From Yponomeuta sedellus (lineage: Eukaryota; Arthropoda; Insecta; Lepidoptera; Yponomeutidae), in contig OW203727.1 in the NCBI GenBank assembly GCA_934045075.1, positions 21,516,811 through 21,580,810 of the forward strand: DNA of 64,000 nucleotides. The letters are read 5' to 3'. Position numbers and translations under genes: made by a program. Positions 52,096-61,922 of this stretch are shown one piece after another. The notes under the pieces were generated by a model that saw only the letters and a list, made by a program, of their open reading frames with translations, had not been told where the DNA came from and made no database searches. The first letter of the stretch is position 1; every line of letters starts with the position of its first letter.

Positions 52096-52490
52096 ACATT
52101 AAGCCATAATAACTTTTATGCTGCAAAATTTAAGAATAAAAATCAAGTGAATGTATTTTTAAAGTACTTTTCGTAAGTAACTGTACGCGGAGTCTACGAA
52201 GGAAATTACATTGTATATTCTTATCACCTCTCGCTCTGGCCCCTTGTAACATCGTTATAATTTGCTACTTAATAAGAATATCACAGACGTAGCACTCTTA
52301 ACATATTGAAATCCTTTTTTGTACTAATTGCATAATAATTTGCCACCAAAAATATCTACTGATGGCCACAAATATCTGCAAACCACAGAACATATGTTCT
52401 GTGACTGAAACTATCCATGAGTTCGTATGCTGGAGTATTCTTTAAGGTGGATTAGCCCCGAAATTTCGTAAAATAAATGCATCTGACCGG
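52096..52490. other. AT-rich sequence with a 20-bp perfect palindrome
   Basis: CACAGAACATATGTTCTGTG at 52384-52403 is a perfect palindrome holding two inverted AGAACA half-sites two bases apart. No gene. Confidence 0.6.
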
Positions 52491-52558
52491 CGGCAGCGGA
52501 GCAGTAGAATACCAGCTTCTCATTCGGGAGGTTGTGAGTTCAAATCCCGGCAAGTACC
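52491..52558 (+). repeat. Decayed tRNA-like sequence
   Basis: GGCGGCAGCGGAGCAGTAGA and GTGAGTTCAAATCCCGGCA keep a weak A-box and a B-box-like GTTCAAATCC. It sits directly before a family B SINE, and may be the remains of another SINE head. Confidence 0.4.
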
Positions 52559-52570
52559 CGTAGTTTGTTG

Positions 52571-52790
52571 ACGGCCTCTGTGGCGCAGCGGTAGCGCATC
52601 TGCCTACCATGCAAGAGGTTCCGGGTTCGAACCCGAGCTGGGGACAAAAAAAATATTGCAGGATGTTTACATGTTTGTGATGTCGTTTTTTCTAGTATCC
52701 ACGACACAGGGTATCCTTTTATACGGCCAGAAGCAATGTATGTGCTTGTATGTAAATGTTATGTTATATTATGTTTTGTTATCTAAGTAA
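52571..52790 (+). mobile_element. SINE family B copy, sense
   Basis: Head GGCCTCTGTGGCGCAGCGG from 52574, B box GGTTCGAACCC (52623-52633), T/A-rich break, body TTTACATGTTTGTGATGTCG to AAGCAATGTATGTGC, tail TATGTAAATGTTATGTTAT. Confidence 0.85.
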
Positions 52791-52814
52791 CGCATTTCTG
52801 ACGTTAATGTAGCA

Positions 52815-53110
52815 ATCATCGTTAACCCATTATGTCATCACCGAGGGCGTGGGTCTCCTCATTAAGAAAGGTATAGGCCATACTCTCCCACGGAGGCCAA
52901 GTGCGGATTGGGGGAGACTTGTAAGACTGGTCTTACTGTCAGAAATTTCGAAGTTTTCGCCCTAAGGACTTGGCTTAACGACTGCCAGCTATCGACGGCA
53001 GCCGGCACCAAATGCTTAACATGCCTGGCAAAGCACAAAACCGCCAAAATTCCACCAGCGTTAGACTCAGACGGTCATCAGTCTATGAATACGCCCTATG
53101 TGGCTTAACC
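52815..53110 (-). repeat. Family D repeat, antisense, strongly diverged
   Basis: ATACTCTCCCACGGAGGCCA, GGCAGCCGGCACCAAATGC and AACATGCCTGGCAAAGCAC keep the family order with many substitutions. Confidence 0.6.
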
Positions 53111-53189
53111 TTTGTGATCGTTTAAGATTACTCAGGAAGCCGAGGTTAAGAGCAATTCAAACAAAAATAGCGATTCCAAACGCTAACTG

Positions 53190-53335
53190 TGAAGGAAAAC
53201 GTCGTGAGGCAACCTGAATGTCTGAGGTGTTTAAGAACCTCAGCGCTTGAAATCGCCAATCCACGCAAGGCACGCGTGGTAATTAAGCCCATAGTCCCTA
53301 TTTCGGTAGGAAGGCCCGTGGCCAGCTAGGCAAGC
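53190..53335 (+). mobile_element. SINE family F core and tail
   Basis: GTGAAGGAAAACGTCGTGAG, then CTGAATGTCTGAGGTGTTTA, GGTAATTAAGCCC and GGAAGGCCCGTG. Confidence 0.65.
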
Positions 53336-53597
53336 ACAACTTTACGATAAGTTTTACCGTATTATCGGCTAGCACCATCTTGCTTTATCGATATACCAAA
53401 TGAAAACGACGGAAATGAATGGACTGTATGAATGCTAATGAAAACGTAGAAATCCTCGTAATATTATGATTTAATTAAAAGAAAACATGGGCAGAACCGC
53501 TATTGACAACTAAAAAATATTTCAAAACAAAATCCACTGACATAATTAATTCTTTTTTAAAACCGATATAAAAACCAAACAGCGAGGAGTTCGCCAC

Positions 53598-53870
53598 CCC
53601 TTTGTATGTCCCCACTGCTGGGGCACGGGTATTTTCCTGCATCACAGGAAGGTTAGGCCACCAGGCGGGTAACATCCGGGTTAGTGGTAGATATATAAGG
53701 CGGGTTTTACTGTTGGAAGTTAGAAGAAGACATGGCTTAACGACTGGCATTACATGACAGATGCACCCACGTCCTTACGTGCCTTGCGAAGATGGAAGCG
53801 CTCGGCACGGTCACCCATCCAGCATCTGAACGCGCCTGTTGTTGTTTAACTCAAGTGATGAAGCGGGAAG
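53598..53870 (-). repeat. Family D repeat, antisense
   Basis: CCCCTTTGTATGTCCCCACT, TTTCCTGCATCACAGGAAGG, then a diverged centre and GTGCCTTGCGAAG to GCGCCTGTTGTTGTTTAAC. Confidence 0.75.
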
Positions 53871-54667
53871 TACCCGATAGTGGGATATAACTTTTATCTC
53901 GACCTTGTTCTCCCCTAGCTGCAGTGATACTTATCTACGTAGGCTACATAAAACAATGTTAAGTTTCAATGCAATTTTTTCTCGTACTTCTTCTGATACT
54001 TCTTCGATTGGTTGGAAAATATACCTTGAGTATAGGAAGCTTAAGCCCATTCCGGCATGTTCATTCAGAGATGGGAGAGAAGGAGAGGTAATGTGCTTAA
54101 TCACTAGACGTACCCGCAGCGTATTGCCAACATAAAGGAAAATTATCCATGATTAGTAGCCTTTACAAGTTCTAAAGTAATAGGCGACCAATTTTAAAAG
54201 GAAAACTTCCTACAAAATCCATTGAAAATTACTTCGATATTGATTAGTTCTATGAAACAGACAAAACCTCCCCAACTTTAGCTCCTGAAATCGACAATAA
54301 GCTGTGGGCACGTGTGGTGAAAGCCCATATTCTATCTCACTTTCTCCCTCTAAGTGAAGGCATTTACTGTGAATGTGCATAAGCTCCCTATCCTCGGAGT
54401 ATGATAAGAAATAAATTGCCAACCGTACCAACAACATAGCAGCAATTAACCATTTCTCAAGGCTGCACGCCCAATTAAAGGTAGAGACATTTCGTATTTA
54501 ATCCTTTACAACTGCTCGACTAGAGGGAGATTTAAATTTCTCTGTACAGCGTTGTTCTGCTTACATTGGGCTATACTTATGTGGATATTTTTTTCACACA
54601 CGTAGGTACTTAGAATACTGCTCTATATATATAAGGTTTAGCATCATTAATACGCACATAATTAGTA
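53871..54667. other. Intergenic sequence
   Basis: A decayed family F tail is possible at 54080-54125 and 54300-54370 (GTGGGCACGTGTGGTGAAAG). No gene. Confidence 0.35.
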
Positions 54668-54965
54668 TAAATAAGTAGTAGCGTGGTCGGTAGAGCGCTT
54701 GTCTCACTTTAAGGAGGGGTTCTAACTCCGGCGGATGTATAAATGTCTTTGTTTTCAAGTTACGTATTAAGAGAATTTGCAGTAGCAACACCACTTGCTT
54801 ACGGTGTAGGAAACCAAAGTGCTTAAGGTGTTCAGGCACTTTCTTGGAGTCTTCAATCTGCAGTGGACGAGGACTCTACCAGCATTATACATTTCACTGT
54901 AAAGCACAAGCCTTCTCTCAGAGAGAGGGAAGGTATGGGTTCTACCAATACACGCGCCTACCACA
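54668..54965 (+). mobile_element. SINE with tRNA head, shared core, family F tail
   Basis: Head AGCGTGGTCGGTAGAGCGC at 54679 on (weak B box TTCTAACTCC), core ACTTGCTTACGGTGTAGGAA, tail TCTCTCAGAGAGAGGGAAGG. It shows that the headless family F pieces elsewhere are 5'-truncated forms of this SINE. Confidence 0.6.
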
Positions 54966-55037
54966 TATGAGATAAGAGCTGGCTACCACCTCTAGCTAGC
55001 AGTTATTTGATAAAAAAAACGAAATGTACTTCATCGT

Positions 55038-55275
55038 TATCAACCCTTGTATGTCCCCACTGCTAGGGCACGGGTATCTTCCTGCATCGCTGGAAGGTTA
55101 GGCTATACTCACTAACGGGGGCCAAGTCCGGGTTGGTGGAGGATTGTAAGACAGTGGCGGGCCTTACTGTCAGAAGTTATCAAGCCGCCCATAAGGCCTC
55201 TGACATGGTTTAACGACTGCCATGATATGACAGCCGGGACCAACGGCTTAACGTGCCTTGCGAAGCACGGAATTT
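55038..55275 (-). repeat. Family D repeat, antisense, well preserved
   Basis: TCAACCCTTGTATGTCCCCA, GGGGGCCAAGTCCGGGTTGG, AAGTTATCAAGCCGCCCATA, GACCAACGGCTTAACGTGCC, GCGAAGCACGGAA; it ends at the same internal point as 43-kb copies. Confidence 0.85.
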
Positions 55276-55459
55276 ACATCATAAATATCGTCAATTCTAT
55301 CAGCCCGTACTCGTGTACTGCTGAACACTGTTATCCTCCCCCAAGGCACGCCACTTCCAACTGTCCTTGGCCATCGTCATCCAGCGACAGCCAGCAACCT
55401 ACCTGCGGGCGGAGAGAGCGGGTGGGCGTCCCACGCTGCATTTTCTAGTTCGTGGTCCC

Positions 55460-55650
55460 CACATCATCATCATCATCATCACCCATTTGACGCACACTGT
55501 AGGACATAGGCCTCCTTTATGGTTTTCCAAGCTTCACGGTCTTATCCCGTCCGCATCCAGCAACTCCCCGCCACCGTCACCAGGTTCTCAGCTCATCTTG
55601 TGGAGGGCCTAACCTCGCTACGTCTTCCGGTCAGTGGTGGCCAGTTCAGA
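55460..55650 (-). pseudogene. RTE-like LINE 3' end remnant, antisense
   Basis: Starts with (CATCAT)n, the complement of the GATGAT tail seen at 14066, followed by CACTGTAGGACATAGGCCTC and a segment that would encode an RTE-type C-terminus in decayed form. Confidence 0.5.
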
Positions 55651-55749
55651 ACTTTTTCGCCGGCCGAAATGAAACAAAACGATCGTTTTTGGCAAAAATG
55701 CTTAAAGCTACATTATTCTTGGATCTAGGTTCTAAAAAAAGCTACTGCT

Positions 55750-55995
55750 ATATCTAAGATAAAATAAGAATATTTTTTATTGTACACCAGAGCGCATATT
55801 ATAAAACATGTAAAGATACAAAGTACAATTGGCAGCCTTATTGCTAAAAGCAATTGAGGTTTTAAAAAGAGCTACTGCTACATCAAAGATAAGATAAAAA
55901 TATTCTTTATTGTACACCAGAGCACATATTATTATAAAACATGTAAAGATACAAAGTTCAATTGGCAGCCTTATTGCTAAAAGCAATTGAGGTTC
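55750..55995 (-). repeat. Family H LINE tails, two tandem copies, antisense
   Basis: 55755-55865 and 55885-55995 each run from (AGATAA)n-like through TTTATTGTACACCAGAGC and AACATGTAAAGATACAAAGT to AGCAATTGAGGTT; about 95% alike, ~128 bp apart. Confidence 0.8.
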
Positions 55996-56289
55996 TATTG
56001 AGGTTTTTTGATGTTCACATTTTCTAACAATGTGCGCTATAAAAAAATATGATTTCTTCCCACCAATGGAAGCAATCATATCTTTTGTAGCGCTAGTTAG
56101 CACCGGTTAGCGCCTAAAAATGCTTCTTTAATTTCTTGGCTTGGCACTACCGCAACTTTCTCCCATTTAACGATTGGTTGGCTAAAATGAAATTCAAATT
56201 AGTATTAAACCCGCCTATTGTGCAACGTTTACTAGGTCCAATAAAGAATTTGAATAATAATAAAGAGTAAAAAACAAAAAAAATATTTT

Positions 56290-56395
56290 TCTTCTTCTTC
56301 AGGCTATATGTAGTCCACTGCTGGACATAGCCCTCCCCTAACGAGCGCCATAGCGCCCTGTCTTCAGCTTGCCGCATTCAGCAGCTGCCGTAAGA
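56290..56395 (-). pseudogene. RTE LINE 3' end (family E), antisense
   Basis: Minus strand reads RQAEDRALWRSLGEGYVQQW, the RTE C-terminus, then the GCAGTGGACTACATATAGCC 3' UTR. It is one of the better preserved copies. Confidence 0.7.
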
Positions 56396-56425
56396 AAATA
56401 TTGTTGTTTGTTATTAACTCATTAA

Positions 56426-56640
56426 CGACCTCTGTGGCGTAGCGGTAGCGCGTCTGCCTACCATGCAAGAGGTCCCGGGTTCGAATCCCGGCTGGAAACA
56501 AAAAAAACCCCAGGTCTTGGATGTTTACATGTTTGTGATGTCGTTGTTTCTGGTTCCCACGACACAGGGTATCCTAGTGTGGGGCCAGAAGCAATGTATG
56601 TGCCAGTACGTAAATGTAAAAAAAAAACTAACATAACATA
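56426..56640 (+). mobile_element. SINE family B copy, sense, well preserved
   Basis: Head GACCTCTGTGGCGTAGCGG, B box GGTTCGAATCC (56478-56488), body to CCAGAAGCAATGTATGTGCC and a TA-rich tail. The family C repeat follows in antisense at 56690-56790. Confidence 0.85.
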
Positions 56641-56689
56641 GTAATAATAATCTGTTTCGCTGTTGTTAGTCTTACATACCTACATACAT

Positions 56690-56790
56690 GCATAACCTCA
56701 CGCCTGTATCCCAGAGGCGTAGGCAGAGACCAGGGACTGCCACTTGTCACGATCCTGACAGATCACCTTCGCTTCATCAACGTTCATAAG
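56690..56790 (-). repeat. Family C repeat, antisense
   Basis: TAACCTCACGCCTGTATCCC, GAGGCGTAGGCAGAGACCAG and CACGATCCTGACAGATCACC are the complement of 63500-63600. Confidence 0.7.
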
Positions 56791-57446
56791 TTGTTAGTCT
56801 TAATAAGGAAAAATAAGTATTTTTGGAATGACGACAACGTCTAACTCCCTGAAGAAGAAAAATAAGCTGTGCCTTATGCGGCCTTCATAAATAATTCATT
56901 TGGGGACAATTAATTTCTCATTCGCTGAAGATGCCTTTTTAGGAAGGAAATTAAAGATATTCTGGACGACTTTCCATTTTATTCCATTTCGGATGCTTCC
57001 TCTATAGGTTTTGTGCCACGGTGTGAGCTCTCTTGCGTTAATGTTCATGAAATGAAAAAGATTTGTGGGTGGGGCTTAATGAACGTTACAATTCAAACTA
57101 GGTCTCCATTTCAAAATATAGATAATTATTGAGAAAAAATGGACAAAAAAACTCCAAACGTGTCTTTTACGCAAAACTTTGAGTTACTTAATTTGAATTT
57201 TCTCAATTGAGAATTTCGCTAGCGGTAAATACGTAACTGTAGTGCTAACTCTACGAATTTCCCAGCAAAGAGCATGACAAAACGTTACCTACTTAGTAAA
57301 ATTCTCATTTATGGAACCGGCCCTTAGTTATTTTGGGTTTCACACACTTGATTTTTTGTTGGAAGAGTCCGACCAGGTTTCACTCTAATTAGCACAGAGC
57401 AAGATGCGGCAAACTAAAGTCAGGGCGCTATACTGCCGCCTTACTA
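56791..57446. other. Intergenic sequence
   Basis: 57360-57430 contains GCAAGATGCGGCAAACTAAAGTCAGGGCGC, in two parts a possible RTE remnant. No gene. Confidence 0.35.
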
Positions 57447-57836
57447 TGTAAATAGCGCTCGTGGCCTAGGGATAGCGCTCGTGGCCTAGACGAACCGAGT
57501 GATTGGAATCTATCACTTGGTTAAGCAACAACAGGCGCGGTCAGGTACGGGATGGGTGAGCGTCCCGTGACTACCGCTAGTGGCATTTTTCCGAGCGCTT
57601 CCGTGCTTCGCAAGGCACGCTAAGCCGTTGGTGCCGGCTGTCATATAATGGCAGTCGTTAAGCCATGTCAGAGGCCTTATGGGCGGCTTGATAACTTCTG
57701 ACAGTAGGGCCCGCCACTGTCTTACAATCCTCCACCAACCCGGACTTGGCCCCCGTGGTGGAGTATGGCCTAACCTTCCTGCGTGCAGGAAGAGACCCGT
57801 GCCCCAGCAGTGGGGACATACAAGGGTTGATAACGG
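57447..57836 (+). repeat. Family D repeat, plus, best preserved copy
   Basis: Full length, about 390 bp: AGCGCTCGTGGCCTAG (its first ~22 bases duplicated in tandem), GAACCGAGTGATTGG, CAACAACAGGCGCGGTCAGG, AGCGCTTCCGTGCTTCGC, AAGCCGTTGGTGCCGGCTG, GGCGGCTTGATAACTTCTG, CGGACTTGGCCCCCGTGG and ACATACAAGGGTTGATAACG. Used as reference for the other copies. No tRNA boxes, no poly(A); class unknown, possibly a SINE-like or LINE 3' derivative. Confidence 0.85.
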
Positions 57837-58009
57837 ACTATGTAAATATATAATAACAGTAGGGTTTTGGGTTTTTTCTGTATTAATTCAATAGATTTGT
57901 ACACGCTTCTGTAGATGTCAAAATATATCTCCCAAGAAAAATGCACCACAGATAAGTCCACGCTGCCGTCGTCGGATCTCCTTGGTTATGCGAACGTGTG
58001 CGTGAACAT
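57837..58009. repeat. 172-bp direct repeat, copy 1
   Basis: TACTATGTAAATATATAATA through GCACCACAG to GTTATGCGAACGTGTGCG; a second copy lies at 60219-60393, about 93% alike. Confidence 0.85.
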
Positions 58010-58554
58010 GCTCGCCCACCAGCTTAAAGCTGGTCATCCTCAGTGTCATATAGGAGAGGAACTATCCTTCTGATAGACCATAGTAGCATTTGTCTTGCCG
58101 TCTTAATGTCGAGGACTCTGCTAGCGTTATCAGATTCAGGATAAATGCTTTATATTGATTCTTTCCTTCTTCTTGGCCATTTGAGTGGTGAAGTTTGTAT
58201 ATACTTTATCAAAACGAGTGGGTTTCATATAGCCACGATGTGTTAGAAGCGGGGATAAATATCATCAGGACTCAAATACAATGGTATTAAAAGACTCGAA
58301 TTCATTGCAGTTTCAATTTGCGCGTAGGTACAATGTTGTGACTTCTTTAAATTGCCTACGATCCTTTGTTATTTTTAAGATTTTTTTTTATTTTCATTAA
58401 CTTGCAGTGAAATAACTGTGTATGGTATGTGAATAAGCGAATAGTTTGCTCCCAACGCAGTAAAGTATGTGCAACATATTTCGAGCAGGCATGTTTTAAA
58501 TATACATAAAAACAGCAAATAAGTGAACAGCTTGCTCCCACAGCTTGGAAAATA
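58010..58554. other. AT-rich sequence
   Basis: GAATAGTTTGCTCCCAACG (58440) and GAACAGCTTGCTCCCACAG (58525) are repeated phrases, also found at 59680. Confidence 0.45.
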
Positions 58555-59330
58555 TTGAACACACTATTTTTATTTTCAATGCACCAACCCGTGCTAATGA
58601 ACAAATTTAAAAACCTATTTAGAGGCTAAAAAATTCACCCATGCCGGGATTCGAACCCGCAACCTCTGGCTATCCGTACCAGCGCTCTACCAATTGAGCC
58701 AATGGGCGACTCACGGCATCAGTGAAATTTCGAACCTCTTTACAATATTCTCTGTATTACGTACAGGCAGCGACATCTGACTAAGCAAATTGCATTACTT
58801 ACAGCCCCGACTACCTACTTTGCAGTTAGGTTTAACATCGGAACGATATCACTGTACCCACATGATTACACTATTTTTATTTTCAATGCACCAACCCGTG
58901 CTAAGGAACAAATTTAAAAACCTATTTAGAGGCTAAAAATTTCACCCATGCCGGGATTCGAACCCGCAACCTCTGGCTATCCGTACCAGCGCTCTACCAA
59001 TTGAGCCAATGGGTTTTTAAATTTGTTCCCTAGCACGGGTTGGTGCATTGAAAATAAAAATAGTGTAATCATGTGGGTACAGTGATATCGTTCCGATGTT
59101 AAACCTAACTGCAAAGTTGGTAGTCGGTGCTGTAAGTAATGCAATTCGCTTAAGTCAGATGTCGCCGCCTGTACGTAATACAGAGAATATTGTAAAGAGG
59201 TTCGAAATTTCACTGATGCCGTGAGTCGCCCATTGGCTCAATTGGTAGAGCGCTGGTACGGATAGCCAGAGGTTGCGGGTTCGAATCCCGGCATGGGTGA
59301 AATTTTTAGCCTCTAAATAGGTTTTTAAAT
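58555..59330. repeat. Family A array: two antisense units, then inverted sense units
   Basis: Antisense unit 1 at 58561-58867 (307 bp) and truncated antisense unit 2 at 58868-59012 are head to tail. At 59013 the direction flips inside the tRNA-like core and sense sequence runs 59014-59330: a partial unit tail, then a full unit with core at about 59225-59300. The two arms are nearly identical over more than 130 bp. Confidence 0.9.
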
Positions 59331-60218
59331 ATTGAACAGTAAAATTAGCTTTAAAAAGCATGCGGGAACATTTAACAGGTCTTGTTTCACTTTGTCAATC
59401 AAGCTTGCTATACACGGATATAGGTAAGATATGACAATTTAAATTGATTACCTACCCGTCAGGTATTAGCCAACATGTGCTTGCTTTTTCAGGTGCTAAT
59501 AGGAAATTTATACCTATTAGCCAGTTTGCTATCTTTAAATATAACAGTAAAAGATGCCCTTTTGCAAAGAGGTATTAAAACAGTTTACTTGGTACCTAAA
59601 TGCTACTTATTTTGAGGAACTTGTATGAGCTTCTTGCAGGAGATTATCATTATACAAAATTATAATTATAAAATAAGCGAATAGCTTGCTCCCACAGGAA
59701 GAAAATGTGGGAAAAGTGACAGGCTATGCTTCACTTTATCAACCAAGCTTGCTATACTCGGATATAGGTAAGATATAACAGTTTAATTGATTACCTACCC
59801 GACAGGGATAGCCCGCTTGGTTTTTTCAGAAAAAATTGTACTAGTAGGCAATGTACAGAGTATTCTTGATACCAGACTTGAATTATAATATTAAAATATT
59901 CATTCTTGCAACTAGGTAATATAACAGTTTACTTGATACCTAGATGCCTCTTCGGAAAGATTATTTTTGAGCATTCATTTTGTCAGCGCAAATTGAATCT
60001 ATGAAATTGAATAATCATTAAGAAGTATTGATAAATATGGATTGAGTCACTTCCCTTCCCATTTTGTGACGACTTGAACTAGCCTTTCTTTTCTTCGATA
60101 TGAATCGCCATCTTAAAACTTCAGTTGCCGTATTATGTAAATTGTGAATTAGATTTTTGCTGCAAATCTTCCGCCTCGCAGAATGTTCCCCCATTTTCAG
60201 TCGCCAAAAAAACTTTTT
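59331..60218. repeat. AT-rich sequence with ~110-bp direct duplication
   Basis: 59385-59490 and 59733-59835 share TCAA(T/C)CAAGCTTGCTATAC, then GGATATAGGTAAGATAT and GATTACCTACCCG. They are about 350 bp apart in the same direction. Confidence 0.7.
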
Positions 60219-60393
60219 GAATACTATGTAAATATATAATAACAGTAGGGTTTTGGATGTTTTCTGTATTAATTCAATAGATTTGTGCACGCTTCTGTAA
60301 ATGTCACAATATATTTTCCAAGAAAAATGCACCACAGTTATGTCCACGCTGCCGCCGTCGGATCTCCTTGGTTATGCGAACGCGTGCGTGAAC
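60219..60393. repeat. 172-bp direct repeat, copy 2
   Basis: Matches 57837-58009 end to end with about a dozen substitutions. Confidence 0.85.
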
Positions 60394-60401
60394 AACCGCA
60401 C

Positions 60402-60456
60402 ATTAGGGGAGGGCTATGTCCAGCAGTGGACTAATATAGCCTGAAGAAGGAGAAGA
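60402..60456 (+). repeat. RTE LINE 3' end fragment (family E)
   Basis: TTAGGGGAGGGCTATGTCCA, GTGGACTAATATAGCCTGAA and GAAGGAGAAG. Confidence 0.7.
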
Positions 60457-61038
60457 GAGGAAGAACTGGAGCTCGTGTCCTTTGCTCTGGATTCACATTA
60501 TTCCTATTTTTCTTCCTCTAACAACGAAAATATTTTGCGCATGGAAACCAAGTCTTAAGCACCACATATTTATTGGACTATGAAAAAGAGTTAGTATGCT
60601 TTTGGATTAACGTTACGTCTTAATCTTACTGCTAGGTTGGTAGTTAGTTATTTATTTATTTTAATTCTTTAACGCACTAATATGAGTAAATGTACAAGGG
60701 TGTGCTTAGTGCAAGAAGCATTCTCTTCCAGCAAACCTCAAACCTTAGACCTGAGATTTCCGAACGTAGTCTCATGGTTGGGCCATTGTACGTAGCAAAG
60801 CTGTGAGTTCATTCTAGCCAGCTAATCTCTTTCCAGAGAGCCAGCAGTGCTCCGATGTCACTGCAAGCCTCCTGATGGGATCCCGGCTTACCAATAATGG
60901 CGGTGCGTTGCTTTTCCACTCCTTCGCAGTGAATGGTACCTGTTACCTTTTCTGTTGTTGGTTACCTGGACGGGTGTCTCCTCTTCTTTGAGGGATTCCC
61001 GGCAAAGCGTGCTGTCAGTTAGTCCCATGATAGTATAA
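60457..61038. other. Intergenic sequence
   Basis: 60740-60800 (GTAGTCTCATGGTTGGGCCA, TTGTACGTA) repeats 30140-30170, a small shared element. The minus frame 60888-61226 is unrecognised and overlaps the LINE remnant on the other strand. Confidence 0.4.
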
Positions 61039-61434
61039 ATACTATGGTCCCATGTTCGCGCTATATGCGGAAAACTAAGCACAGAGTCATGCAGACCACT
61101 ATTTAAAACACTTAGAATTATGACCTTACCATGTATGTATATAAAACAGATAAGCATCTTAGTTAGACAGCAGAACCATCTTTTCCCGACGCATGGGCAG
61201 GCATTACAGAACAGTAGAAGACACAAGGATAAACTTTTTCTACCAACAATAAGATTGTGTTTATATAAAAATAATGCTTACTGTATGGCAATAAGAATTT
61301 ATAATAAATTGCCAATAGAAATAAGGGAGAGCTTGCATATAAATCAGTTTAAAAACAAATTAACAGAATGCCTTTTAGATAAATGTTTTTACTCAGTAAA
61401 CGATTTTTTTGACGAGAAAAGTTTTACTAACTAG
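61039..61434 (+). pseudogene. 5'-truncated LINE reverse transcriptase C-terminus (CR1/Jockey-like)
   Basis: Frame open from about 61039 to TAG 61432-61434. It encodes SCRPLFKTLRIMTLPCMYI, then HKDKLFLPTIR, MAIRIYNKLPIEIRE, INQFKNKL and CFYSVNDFFDE. This succession ('SCRPLF..L.I.TLP..YI', 'IYNKLP..IR', 'F+..L....FYS..DF') is the conserved C-terminal region after the RT domain in CR1/Jockey-like insect LINEs. The first part has a small deletion (WSHVRAICGKLSTE). RT catalytic motifs and the endonuclease are absent. The 3' UTR follows to 61605. Confidence 0.75.
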
Positions 61435-61605
61435 GATAACTGATTTTACTTCTTGTATACTCGTAGTCTATAAAATGTTGCATGTCAAGACTGACAGAAT
61501 GTGCGGTGCTTAAAATAGTGTTTTATGATCTGTACTTATATTTATGTATGTACTGTACCACATTCTAGCAAATAAATGAATTGAATTGAATTGAATGTTG
61601 TACAA
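61435..61605 (+). repeat. LINE 3' UTR with (GAATT)n tail
   Basis: Continues from the stop codon to AATAAATGAATTGAATTGAA at 61571 on; the GAATT tail is the usual microsatellite-like terminus of these LINEs. The antisense tail at 18486 belongs to the same family. Confidence 0.7.
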
Positions 61606-61922
61606 ATGTCTGTTAAGTGAGTCACTGGCTTGTTATGCTTTGCTTATGTAAATGTAAAAATTTGAATGTTTGTAACTCAGTTAAGCCAGAACAGCTAAAA
61701 GGATGTAGATGAAATTTGACACAGACGTAGATTAAAGTCTGAAATAGCACGTTACAATATGTTTTAATGCCTTTTTTACGTAGCCTTTAAAAATTCCACT
61801 GCGGGGCGCAGGCCTTCTCTTAGATGTGGGCTGACTTACCACGCCTACCCATCGTGGAATGGGTAGAATGGCATTTGGCAATTTAAAACACTGAGATTTT
61901 TCAGAAAAATGTACATCATAAT
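61606..61922. other. Intergenic with decayed SINE tail
   Basis: 61790-61865 (AATTCCACTGCGGGGCGCAG, GGCCTTCTC, TACCACGC) is an antisense family F tail. Confidence 0.5.

Noticed and set aside
60888..61226. 112-codon minus frame
   Set aside because: Overlaps the LINE remnant on the plus strand at its 3' part and shows no recognisable motif.
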